Source of the DNA: Linderina pennispora
Lineage: Eukaryota > Kickxellomycota > Kickxellomycetes > Kickxellales > Kickxellaceae
Length of the DNA stretch: 26,248 bases
Assembly (NCBI RefSeq): GCF_002104995.1
Contig: NW_024468391.1
Coordinates: forward strand, 1-26,248
Reading direction: 5' to 3'
Every line of letters begins with the position of its first letter. Position 1 is the stretch's first letter. The notes below the pieces were generated by a model. That model saw nothing but the letters and a program-made list of their open reading frames with translations. It had not been told where the DNA came from and ran no database searches. Below are positions 16,986-26,248 of the stretch, in pieces. Position numbers and translations under genes: made by a program.

Positions 16986-19900
16986 ATGGCGCGCCAGGCG
17001 GTCGGAGGGCAAATTTCAACAAAGGAGGCAGCGAGTCAGGCGAGAGCAACAGCACCAGCAGAGGTAACCGGGCGAGGGGGCGGGCGCAGCGGTAACCGGA
17101 CTTCTGGCCACGAAAGGCCGTGTTTCGCCCGTCTGTTCCGAGCTCTGCCAGTTGGTGGCGCCCCGGCGACACGGCAGCAGCCCATGCAAACCTTACCAAC
17201 GCCAATGGGCCGAAGGTGGCGACGGAGCAAAAGGAGAGATCAGTGGGCATCCGGGCCTACTGCTTGTGAACCGGAAGCTGTCGAACAGCGCCGGAAACTG
17301 TGCCAAAGAAACACCTGGCTGAGGTACCGCAGGCGGTTGCTGAAAAGCCTGGGTCGGCTGCGGCAGATGCCGGGAAGCAGGAGAATCCGTGGCTGGCGCG
17401 CCGGTCGCCGGATGAGTGCAAGGGCTAACGCGGCTGTGGATGACGCGGCGACATCGACGGGGGCTGCCATATTGGGCAGCAAGCAGGCGGTCCCAAGGAA
17501 AAGCCGGTGCTGCCAAAAGTGGCCAGAAGCTACCCCAGATTACGCCAGTGCCGGTTGGAAGCAACAAGAGCAACGGCAGCAAGCAGTGGGACGAGATGCT
17601 TGATACCGAAGGCATTGATTTCTCGCAGGACCTGGAGTTTGGTGATGGTGCCACGGTGCGGATAAGCCCTGTGCCACTGTCTCCTCAGCCCAAGGAGCCA
17701 CCACTAGCTACTGCTGCACCTAAAACAGCAACCACAGCAGCCAGATGCAGTAGCCGTTGCTGTTGCTGCAGATCCAAAGTCGGAGCCAGTCAAATCGAGC
17801 GAGCGAAACATCAAATCGAAGCCAAATGCCAGCAAATCGGCCAAATCGCCGGTGAAGTCGCAGAGACTAATGGCCCAGCTTGGCCCACGGCCAACAGCGC
17901 AGATAAACAGCAGCAACAACAAGAACAACAGCAGCAGCAGTCCGTTGATCGGAAGGTCGAGGTAAAGGTCTGGGGAAAGCCTGCCAAGACGGTTGCACCA
18001 GCCAAGACTGACGATGCCGGGGATGCATCACCAAATACACGGTGGTGGAAGGCAAGCTTGTCTGGTGGGTGCACGAGCAGCTCCACGGCCAGAAATAACA
18101 ACAGCAGCGACATCTGATCATGCTTCGCGACGGCAGCAGCAGCAACAGCAAAAACTGCCAGCCTGCTGCAGCTGGGTCCCCTAAGCAGCTGCGACAGATG
18201 CAGAAGCGGTCTGGACAGAGGAGAGCCACGGGCGTCTCAGGCTGACAGAAGCGAGCGCAGTGGCCGATTCCAGCGCGGGGTCGACGCCACCAGGCGCCAG
18301 TCCCCACAGTCGTCCCACCGCTGCCTGCTTACGCGAGCAGGCATGCGCAGTACTATGCATATTGATGGGGATATAGATGACAGTGCTGCCGACACAGCCA
18401 GCATCGAAGAACCAGTGCTATGGCCAAGTTGCCGGAAGCGAATGGGACAGAAGAGGCTGCGATGAAGTCGGGGGTAATGTCGGGCAGGTGGTGCCGGCTT
18501 CCAACTTTACAAGCAAGAAGGCGGTGCATGAGCCAGCAGTCGAGTCAGCAATTGCCCTTGCACCAGCACACGGGACATCAAAACAGGAATCGCCAGAATC
18601 CAAGGAGCAGCCAGCAGTCAGTCAGCGCACCAAGGACGTGAAGAGTAATGGTGTCTCGCGCCCTACTACAGCAGCACAGCGCAGGACCGAGCCGGGGGCA
18701 GTCATGGCGCAAGGATGGACGTGATAATCGGAGCGTGGGGCAACTGGCGGTCAGGCCATGCACAGAAGGACGCTGTTTAATTCGCCACAAGTATACCAGC
18801 CGAAGCATGCAGCAGCAGCAAACAGCTGGAATCTTCCTGTACCAACTCCGGTCATGGCCGGCAGCAGAAGGTGTTGCTCGGGATGACAGTAAACCGCAGC
18901 AGCACAACAGCTTTGAACGAGGCAAGCATGAGCCGATGTCAAAGGCCAAGATGGCAAGTAGCTGGCGCTCCATACCTAATAAGGAGTCGCTACAGCACAC
19001 TGCTAGCAGTGCATCGGCAGCACTGGCACCCTGCCAGCTATGCCAGCTGCCAAGTCTGCCGCTAGCCAACACCAGTACTGCCAGGCAGCCGACGCCGCTG
19101 CTGCGTATACGGTTCCAGCAGCTAGCGCACACCCGACGCAAGGAGGAGGACACAGTGAGTACCATATGCCCGACCGGCGCCAGACGATATCAACGATCCC
19201 AGCACGAGCGGAATCGCGTCAGAGAGATCAACCGGCTTGACTCCGCCGCCCCAGCCGCTATTGCCTCATACCATGCTGGCTGATATTTTGGCGATGGCGA
19301 CCAGTCGGCCTGTATTAGCAGCACTCCTCGATCCAGCGCATCTGTCGGTGGTAGCGGAGCGGTGGGCAAGATTATACCAGTGCACGATTCGTCGCGAGAG
19401 GCACCAAACCTTTCAAAGTCGCAGCACCAGCAGCTTCGGAGCGAATCAGACATGAGCACCAGCAATCCTTCGTATGTCCCTCATATTCACAGCTCGACCT
19501 CCGCTGTTCAACCTGGGCAACAGCAGCAGCCCGCTGTTTACACATACGGGGTAACGCGTCCCGGATTCTTCTCAGCCGACCAAGGCAACAGCCCTACGCC
19601 CCGGCATGCATGGGCCAGCAGCACTCGCACGGCAGGCACAGACTACGCCCAGAGACCGCGACAGCGTCGGCTCAGAGCCCCGGTGATGCTGATGGAGCTG
19701 TTCGGGCTCACCAGGGTCCGCCTCCTGCTTCGGTGGGCCAGCCGGATGGGTTTGCCGGTGGGTCCATGGCTGAGCACCAGCACCAGCAACAGCACCAGCA
19801 GCAGCCGTGGAACTACCACCCAGCCCAGGTTGCGCCGATGCCCGGCTACATGGGCTACGGCGGATTTAGCGTTGGTGCGGATCTGACTGCCGTTGGGCCA

Positions 19901-21184
19901 ATGTTTAGTCCATTTTCGGCCAGCGCGGCATCGCTCTGGGCAGCGGATGCCTCGCAGCAGAACTATGAGCATTCGGTGCACCAGACACGCCATCACAGCG
20001 AGTCGCGGGTCATCGTCGCACGGCGACGGCTTTGGGGGATCGCGCGCATATCCCAACCGAGGCAGTGGTGGCAGTGGCAGCAGAGGTAGCGGCAACAGGG
20101 CTCCCAGGCCAATCGGAACGCGGAGTGGCAACAACACCAGTAACAGCGGCTCGAATATGTCCTGGTGGTGGACATGGCCATCATGGAGGTGGCCATCAGC
20201 CGCACCACTACTGGCAGCCACATTATGCTGCTGTCCAGCAACAGCCGCAGCACCCACCACCGCACGGATATGGAAGCCGCAGCAACAGCAGGCTCTACCC
20301 GTCGCCGCACGACAGCCCACGAATGTTTGCTGTGCCATCGCCTGTGCCTGCGATGCCGGCGTATATACCGTCCGTGGTATCCCAGGCAGACGGCAGTATG
20401 GTCGCTTATCCACAGGTGACCCAGGATCTAGCTGCTGATGGCAATGCGGGCCTGTCGCCATACCCAGGAATTATGGCGTCTCCGTATATGGCTGGTGCCG
20501 TGCGTCCATCGCCCCCTCCGCCCCCACCAGGAACATACGGCTATGGTGCTTACACAGGAAACCGTGCATATTCAGCAGCAGCAGCCGCCGCACTCGTACA
20601 TGCCGTTCCCGCCTCACCCGCAGGCGACTGCTGTTACCGCTGCCCATATGCCGTACATGCAGCCCATGTACATGGGTCCACCGCCAGTCAATGCTGGTGT
20701 TGTATATTCTGTTGGTTCTCCAAATGTCGGACCATATTTCTATGGCCAGCCCGTCGTCCAGGAACTGCAGTCGGCTGTTACCGATGTACAAAATCCTGGT
20801 GTGGATAGCTCCGATGCTGAGCTACAGGAGAGTACTGGAGTCGTTGCAGCCGATGCTGGAAGGACAAGCGAGGGTGCCGATCCCCAGGCCCTAGAGCGCT
20901 CATCTCAACAGGCATCGCCACCACAGCAGCAGCAGCACCACCACCACGATGCTGCTCAAGGGAAGAGCCACCCTGGTCGCTCGTCTGGACGCCATAGACA
21001 CCGTGGCCGTAAGCACAACAAGGGCGCGGCAAGCAACGCCGGCGACAAGCAAGCAACCAAGTCACTCCCTCAAGACGTGCCGCGGGCTCACTCCAGAGCA
21101 AAAGCTGACGGGCCCACCAAGCGTGGTGGCCGTCGATCAGGCAAGCACAGCGCGAAGAAGCAGGCGTCTGCCACTGCTGCGTGA
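16986..21184 (+). CDS. Large Gln/Ser/Pro-rich protein with basic tail, unrecognised; coding sense spread over all three frames
   Basis: I cannot name this protein. Coding sense is continuous for about 4.2 kb but changes frame every 100-400 bases. Readable pieces in order: NKGGSESGESNSTSRGNRAR, KHLAEVPQAVAEKPGSAAAD, KQWDEMLDTEGIDFSQDLEF followed by GDGATVRISPVPL (the most conserved-looking part, 17590-17675), NIKSKPNASKSAKSPVKSQR, LFNSPQVYQPKHAAAANSWN, VYTYGVTRPGFFSADQ, PWNYHPAQVAPMPGYMGYGG, YIPSVVSQADGSMVAYPQV and MGPPPVNAGVVYSVGSPN. The end is strongly basic (GRHRHRGRKHNKG, KRGGRRSGKHSAKKQ) at TGA 21182-21184. Poly-Gln runs, a proline run and Gly/Tyr-rich segments suggest an intrinsically disordered, perhaps RNA-associated or condensate-forming protein of about 1,400 residues; that role is inference. 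The start is uncertain; ATG 16986 is the first plausible one. Two adjacent genes cannot be excluded. Confidence 0.55.
17909..17941 (+). repeat. CAG/CAA trinucleotide-rich tract
   Basis: Run of CAG, CAA and AAC-type triplets, read as Gln-rich or Ser/Asn-rich depending on frame, inside the low-complexity gene. Similar CAG tracts recur near 18135-18152, 18810-18820 and 20927-20940. Confidence 0.75.
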
Positions 21185-21337
21185 AGGATGTATCCTCACC
21201 TATTCTGCTTACAGCATATGTTACGCTTAACCGTTGCCTCTCTTTCGGAAACAGCATCTCACTTTAGGCTTATAATATTTACCCCCTTTATGGCGCACAC
21301 GTCCAAAATTCGAATATGGCTTAAATTATCCCACTAG
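21185..21337. other. Short convergent intergenic region
   Basis: About 150 bases between the stop codons of the low-complexity gene (+) and DPB4 (-). Must contain both 3' ends; nothing else is seen. Confidence 0.4.
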
Positions 21338-21790
21338 TTACTCCAGGCGTGGGCGTTTGGACGGGTCGGACGACTCTTCTGCTTCATCAACTTCCATGCT
21401 GTCGTCCTTTGGCTCTTCTGTGGCCGCTGCCATATCGCTCTCATCCTCATTATCATCGTCACCATCTGCAGAAGCCTGCTTGCTCTTCATTTCCTTCTTC
21501 TCACGGGCCATTGCCGTATGTGCCTCAAAGTCCTCCTTCAGCTTGTCGATGAAATCTGTGAGCCCAACAGCCTCCAGCGCCTTGAATACATCGTTCGCCA
21601 GAATAGTCTTATGGCCGGCCTCGCGTGCGCAGTCGTTGGCCGTCGCTGCCAGATAGCTGACGAACACAGTCGCCGCTCTGGTCACAGCGTGCCGCGCTTC
21701 CTTCTGGATCGATACGTTCTCGGGCATCGTGCCTTTGATGATACGCGCAAGAACGGCTCTAGGGAACTCGAGGTCTTCGATTGTGGACAT
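21338..21790 (-). CDS. DPB4: DNA polymerase epsilon histone-fold subunit, Dpb4/POLE3 (CHRAC17)
   Basis: Small histone-fold subunit (150 residues) that pairs with Dpb3/POLE4 in DNA polymerase epsilon and, in many eukaryotes, also serves in ISWI chromatin remodelling. The ATG at 21790 gives an N-terminus typical of the family: EDLEFPRAVLARIIKGTMPE, then ISKEA-like VSIQKEARHAVTRAATVFV, SYLAATANDCAREAGHKTIL and ANDVFKALEAVGLTDFIDKL (histone fold about residues 8-90). The C-terminal third is the expected acidic, Lys/Glu/Asp-rich tail, ending in a short KRPRLE motif. No introns and no frame breaks. It lies just downstream of the ABC transporter on the same strand, with 182 bases between. Confidence 0.95.
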   Translation of the reverse strand: MSTIEDLEFPRAVLARIIKGTMPENVSIQKEARHAVTRAATVFVSYLAATANDCAREAGHKTILANDVFKALEAVGLTDFIDKLKEDFEAHTAMAREKKEMKSKQASADGDDDNEDESDMAAATEEPKDDSMEVDEAEESSDPSKRPRLE

Positions 21791-21972
21791 GGCGATAGAC
21801 TAGTATTGAGAAATGGAATTCAGGTATGTGCTGTTTTTTTGGGAACACATCACTCTCAGAATATATACTTGTCGCGGTACCACACGATCCTTATGGCCAG
21901 GATTGCATGGATGCTGTTTTTGGTATCGCGGCACGGGGGATTCTCAAAGGCTGATAGTGTACATATGAGGAT
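21791..21972 (-). promoter_or_regulatory. DPB4 promoter region and 3' end of the ABC transporter
   Basis: A compact 182-base gap on the minus strand must contain the ABC gene 3' end and the DPB4 promoter. A TATA-like sequence (TATATTCTG on the minus strand, about 21857-21865) is about 70 bases before the DPB4 ATG. Confidence 0.3.
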
Positions 21973-24900
21973 TTACTTAGGGCTAGGCTGACATTTGCTT
22001 TCGTTAAGCTCCATACTCTCGACAAGGCCCTTGAACATCGTGTCCTGTGCTAACAGATTAGCCGGCGAATCGAACTCGGCGACTCTGCCCTGATCCATGA
22101 CCAGAATCCGGTCGCTGTCCATGACGGTCCTGAGCCGGTGCGCGATGGTCAGAACTGTGCAGTCCTTGAACTCCTCGTGGATAACACGCTGCATGATTTG
22201 GTCCAGTTTTTGTATCAACATTTGCTGTTGCTTCGTCGAGGACCAGGATCTTGCGCTTCCACAGAAGTGCACGGCACAGACTGACGAGCTGACGCTGTCC
22301 GACGCTAAAATTCCTGCCGCCATCTTCGATCCACTTGTTCAGCCCAATCCCCTCTACCCACGGTCCGCTGTTGTTGTCACCCGCACCATATGTTTCTGTG
22401 GGTGTACTGACTATATCATCTATACAACCCTTGTGAATGGCGCCCCAGACCTCATCATCAGTGAACTCGTTCAGCGGGTCCAGATTCTCGCGTATAGTGC
22501 CGTTGAACAGAGCCGGGTCCTGCGGGATGATGCTGATCTTCGAGCGCAAGTGCTTGAGCCCAATACTCGAAATGTCCACCCCATCAATGAAGATGGCCCC
22601 GCTGTCTGGGCTAACCAAGCGCAATCAGTGCAAATGTAAGCGACGACTTGCCAGCACCGGTACGTCCAACTACCCCGATCTTCTCCTGCTGTCGGACCTG
22701 AGAATGAAACACCGTTGAGAACCAGGTCCTGGGATTCGCGGTACCGCATGCTGTAATCGCGGAATTCGATGGTGCCCGTCGTTGGCCAGTCCGCTGGACA
22801 AATTCACGCCGACATCGCTGTTATCTGGCTCTCGTGGCAAGCCGGTATAGATGGAGTATCTCGAAAATCTACCTAAAGGGTAATTTGAGATCCTCTCCGA
22901 GCTCCAACATACCACCAAGTCCTGTCAAGAAGAGTGAGACTAGTCGCATAGTCATTTCGACTGAGCCAGGCGTCGCATGACTCTCTGAGGCAACGCATCG
23001 GCGAATTGTCACCAGCAGTGCGGTCGCGCTTACAATAACCTTGAAGAGGTCTCGCAGCCATCTTTGTAGATCAGCGATATCTTGATAGCAGATGCAGAGA
23101 TTATTTTCAACTGCTAGGCCAACGTGAAACTTGTGAAGAAAGGTACCCAGAACGCCTTGGATCCTCATGACATATCCGCCTGTATTAATCTCCGAGTAGA
23201 GTATATATGGAGAAGCAAGCCCCTGGTTGTCATCAATCTGATCTCCATATCCTCTCGCTATATCTGCCACCTGTTTGACCTTGTACGAAACCAGGACAAT
23301 AGGAGCAGCAAAGAGCAGCAGGATAGGGAATCGACTGTATACTTGCGCAACGATACTCATGAAACTCCATGACTACCAGCATTTTCTGACATATGGTTTC
23401 AGGGAAGTAGTACCCTGTTAGTTTACGGTCATATCCCCACAAGTACATGAGCGATTCGCTCGGTAGGCTTTCAAATAGAACCAAAGGCATGCTGAGGAGT
23501 GAATCCAGGACACCGGCCCGCGTCTTCCTGTAGACCCTATGTGACCACAGAACCCTACGTGCCCATTCTCCGACGATGTGTAACTGTGTCCGTACGACAC
23601 CAACCACAGCACTGGCGACAAGGTAGTTTTGCAGAGATGATACCATCGTTTCTCGATTCTCGTCCAAGAGCAAGTCCATCCGAACGCTCTCAACTCGGTA
23701 GACAATATATGTGCTCACCAGGTGTAGCAGCACCGACGGACCAACAGCAGAGAACCCACAAAACACGATGTACTGCCACAGCTTTGGCCAAATATGCGTG
23801 TCCACACCGCGCTCTGGGTCATATGTGAACTGTCCTGAACCGGCAGACGAGTCGTCTGAAAACTGCCTGTTTGTCCGCTGTTTGCAGAAGGTATCACGCC
23901 CCGCATTTCAGCTGCGCCGGGACTTGCTTCGCAACGGTGGCACACCCAGAGACAAGCGTGACAACTCTGTCAGCCAAGGGCACAACATGCTCGGCATGAG
24001 TCACCAGAATCCGCGTCTGCCACTGATGATCCCGCGTTCTCCGACAAGCACATTTTCAATAATGTGCCGTTCCACATGGGCATCAACTGCCGCCAGCAGG
24101 TCATCCAAAACGAAGATATCGGCGCGAGAGTAGATTGCCCGAGCGAGTGCCAGCCGCCTTCTGGCCACCCGACAGGTTTATCCCGCGAAAACCTATCTCA
24201 GTTAGGTCCTGGGCCGGGAACAGCTTAATGTCCTCGGCCAACGCGCATGCATCGAGAACCGTGTGGTAGAACTTTTCGTCGAAAGGACTCCCAAAAGCAC
24301 ATTGTCGCGAACCGTTGCGTTCATTATCCAAGGCTTCTGGCTGACGTACCCGATCTTGCCAGAGACCAGACCGGGTGCCATCTGTTATTGGCATCTCGCT
24401 GCAGATCGCTGACAACAGCGATGACTTTCCACTGCCAACACGACCGACTACCACAGCGAACTCGCCCTTGCTGATCCTGAGATCCATGTTCTTCAGAGCA
24501 AAATCACCTGTGTTCCACTGGAAGCTGCAGCAATCCATCGAGACAGCCACATCGTCAGCATCGTTTCGGCACGCGATAAACTGGTAATCGTCCTTACGTA
24601 GCAGCATCTCTAGTTCTTCGGAAGTCTCAGAAATACTCTTTATAATCCTGTGGCCGAAGCGAGCATCGAGAAAAGACCAGTCAGGGACTCGGCAGATGAC
24701 ATGACCAAAAGTATATCCGCATATTCGATATTGTTCGAGGTGTGTAAGAACGACGAGACTGTCAATGCTGCTGAGATCTGGGGGAGAGAGCTTCCAACCA
24801 AAGACGTCACATATCTTGCGATCCGTAGGTGGGCAGGCGGCACGAATTTGTCTACTTGATCATCGTCCGCCACCTGCCTAAATGCCTCTTCCCAGCCGTA

Positions 24901-26163
24901 GAACTTGATGGTACGCATGTTGTGTATCAGCGAGAATATCGTGTGGCCTAGATGCGGCTGTTTGTTCCGCTTATGCGCCTTTTCCAGCATCGAGATGTGC
25001 TGTTAGAGAATGTGACACCGCCAAATACACCAGCGAGGTAAGAAGCGGAATGATGGTACGCCAGCCGATTGTAGAAACCAGTACGCTGATTGTAAGCGAG
25101 TTCGCAAGCATGTTGCTTAACAGGGTCGTTGAGCGATCGATTGCATCTGCTAAACCACTCGATCTAATCCAAACAATCTGCGGGTGTTTATCTGTCGATA
25201 CTCGAGGGAGGTTTGCGACTTGAGGGTAGCAAAAATATTGCTACGCAGAACCATTATAATGAACTTTGCAAAACCTTTGTAATGCGGCCAAATATGCATC
25301 ACCAAGTGAAAATAGTGACAATGCCATCCAGAGAGCGAATAGGCTGTAGACACGGCAGTCATCTGTGTTTGCATTGGAATCAACGGCTTTGATGATTCGT
25401 GACATAACAATGCTCTTTGTCAGCGGTACCGTGGATAGGAATGTCTAGCAACAGTTGTTACCAGCAATGGCTGCCAGAATAGCTCCAATACAGCGCGTAA
25501 AGCGAAAAACCGCTTTGTGATATCGAATTTGAGACGTTTGGCCAACTCGAGTTGCTGTGTGCAATATCTCGGATCCCAAATATCCTCCATCGTAATTTCA
25601 CGCTGGGTGCAGAGGCGAAAAAAGGCGATAGTATCCAAAAATAGCAGACCGCGTACATGGCGTCTTAATGACTCCTTGTGGCTGGACTGAGGAGAAGCGA
25701 TGCCACAAGGAAATGGATTACAGCCCCTGCAACATGAACTACAGGAACCCTGGTGGTAGACAATAGGACTAGACGGAGCGACCACAGGGCATGCACCATG
25801 GCAGCAATGTCGCTGGAGAACCTCAAGCTAGCTGTTCGGAAAGCAAGTGTCAGTGAGCAGAGAATGGCCAGAGTTGAGTTGAACTGGGTTCCAGCATGCG
25901 AATACCAAGACAGCAGACTGGTAGATGCGCAAAGGGTAATAATAACTGGTCTCTGAACCCCTGCCAGCGGGTGTACGCCCTTAACCGCTGGTCCCCACAG
26001 TCCGACAAATCCGAGAACCAGAAGATCGGCGATGGCAGCTCCTTCCCTACAACGGTGAGGATGGGCAAGTCAGTGCTTGAGTTACGGATAAGTCAGATAG
26101 ACATTTTGCGATGCCTTTGACACGTACAGCTGAAATGTGGTAGTGGCGATTCGAAATATCCAT
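21973..26163 (-). CDS. ABCC/MRP-type full ABC transporter, frame-broken in many places
   Basis: ATP-driven exporter of the ABCC (multidrug-resistance/glutathione-conjugate pump) subfamily, expected in vacuolar or plasma membrane. Order from the N-terminus: hydrophobic TMD0-like segments (about 26060-25680); L0/lasso linker with [10 protein letters not shown] (about 25600); first membrane domain with [10 protein letters not shown] (about 24890), the ABCC IKxYxWE motif; NBD1 with Walker [10 protein letters not shown] (about 24422-24448), signature NLSGGQKA and Walker [16 protein letters not shown]; second membrane domain (about 23800-22870); NBD2 with Walker [10 protein letters not shown] (about 22641-22667), signature NFSVGQRQ, Walker [13 protein letters not shown] and H-loop TIAHRL; TAA at 21975-21973. 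NBD1 has Asp-Asp where NBD2 has Asp-Glu, normal for ABCC. At least eight frame changes interrupt it; one extra A near 22215 restores [18 protein letters not shown]. All catalytic motifs are intact, so sequencing error is likelier than decay. The N-terminal start is uncertain; ATG 26163 is a guess. Confidence 0.85.
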
Positions 26164-26248
26164 GGTGGAGAGGGTGGTGCGAGAAAGAATAGAAGGAAGT
26201 TGGAGAAGAGAGCAGAGTAACTGGCACATGTGCTGGAGAGTGAATCTC
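26164..26248. other. Right edge of window, upstream of the ABC gene
   Basis: Only 85 bases; may be leader, promoter or a further exon of the ABC gene. Nothing can be assigned. Confidence 0.3.

Noticed and set aside
19643-20461. Minus-strand open frame of 272 codons
   Set aside because: It is antisense to CAG-rich plus-strand coding; Leu/His runs are what poly-Gln codons give on the other strand.
1-26248. tRNA, rRNA, CRISPR array, terminal repeats or complete transposon
   Set aside because: I looked for cloverleaf-like blocks, regularly spaced repeats and element ends and saw none that could be supported.

Overview
The window looks like nuclear DNA of a fungus. Genes lie on both strands with short GT-AG introns (50-129 bases) and GC-rich coding sequence, and several products are typical of fungi: an Ssk2/Wis4-type MAPKKK, a Rlm1/MEF2-type MADS-box factor, the Pol II subunit Rpb3, a Dpb4/POLE3 histone-fold subunit and an ABCC transporter. 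The general look (SGNH/GDSL secreted lipases in tandem, many CAG-rich genes) would fit an early-diverging lineage such as Kickxellomycotina, but that placement is only an inference. No prokaryotic, plasmid, phage or CRISPR feature is visible.

Layout. 1-1574 (+): C-terminal kinase domain of an osmostress-type MAPKKK, cut by the left edge, with a frame-broken tail. 1838-3227 (+): an unrecognised gene with a C2H2 finger and a helical C-terminal half. 3871-4803 (+): secreted RNase T2 with two compensating frame breaks. 4804-6405: AT-rich desert holding a decayed coding relic (about 5281-5764). 6406-7524 and 8093-9211 (+): tandem secreted GDSL/SGNH hydrolases that share a 220-base perfectly identical block. 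9669-11120 (-): three-finger C2H2 transcription factor resembling Crz1. 12507-13484 (+): RPB3 with one intron. 14138-15945 (+): MADS-box factor with a frame-broken tail. 16005-16479 (-): small unrecognised protein with two likely introns. 16986-21184 (+): large Q/S/P-rich, basic-tailed, unrecognised protein in many frames. 21338-21790 (-): Dpb4/POLE3. 21973-about 26163 (-): full-length ABCC/MRP-type transporter in many frames.

Two themes stand out. First, seven genes are broken by single-base frame changes while the amino-acid sense continues in the next frame without nonsense codons; five other genes are clean. This looks like uncorrected indel error in the assembly, densest from 14.7 to 25.8 kb, rather than pseudogenes. 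In contrast the relic near 5.4 kb keeps one frame but has three stops, so it looks truly decayed. Second, the secreted hydrolases (RNase T2 plus two lipases) sit together in 5.4 kb, and the lipase pair shows a strong sign of recent gene conversion. Functionally the set mixes housekeeping (Rpb3, Dpb4), signalling and transcription (MAPKKK, MADS, C2H2) and secretion or export (RNase, lipases, ABCC). I see no operon-like or defence-like system, and no clearly new system.
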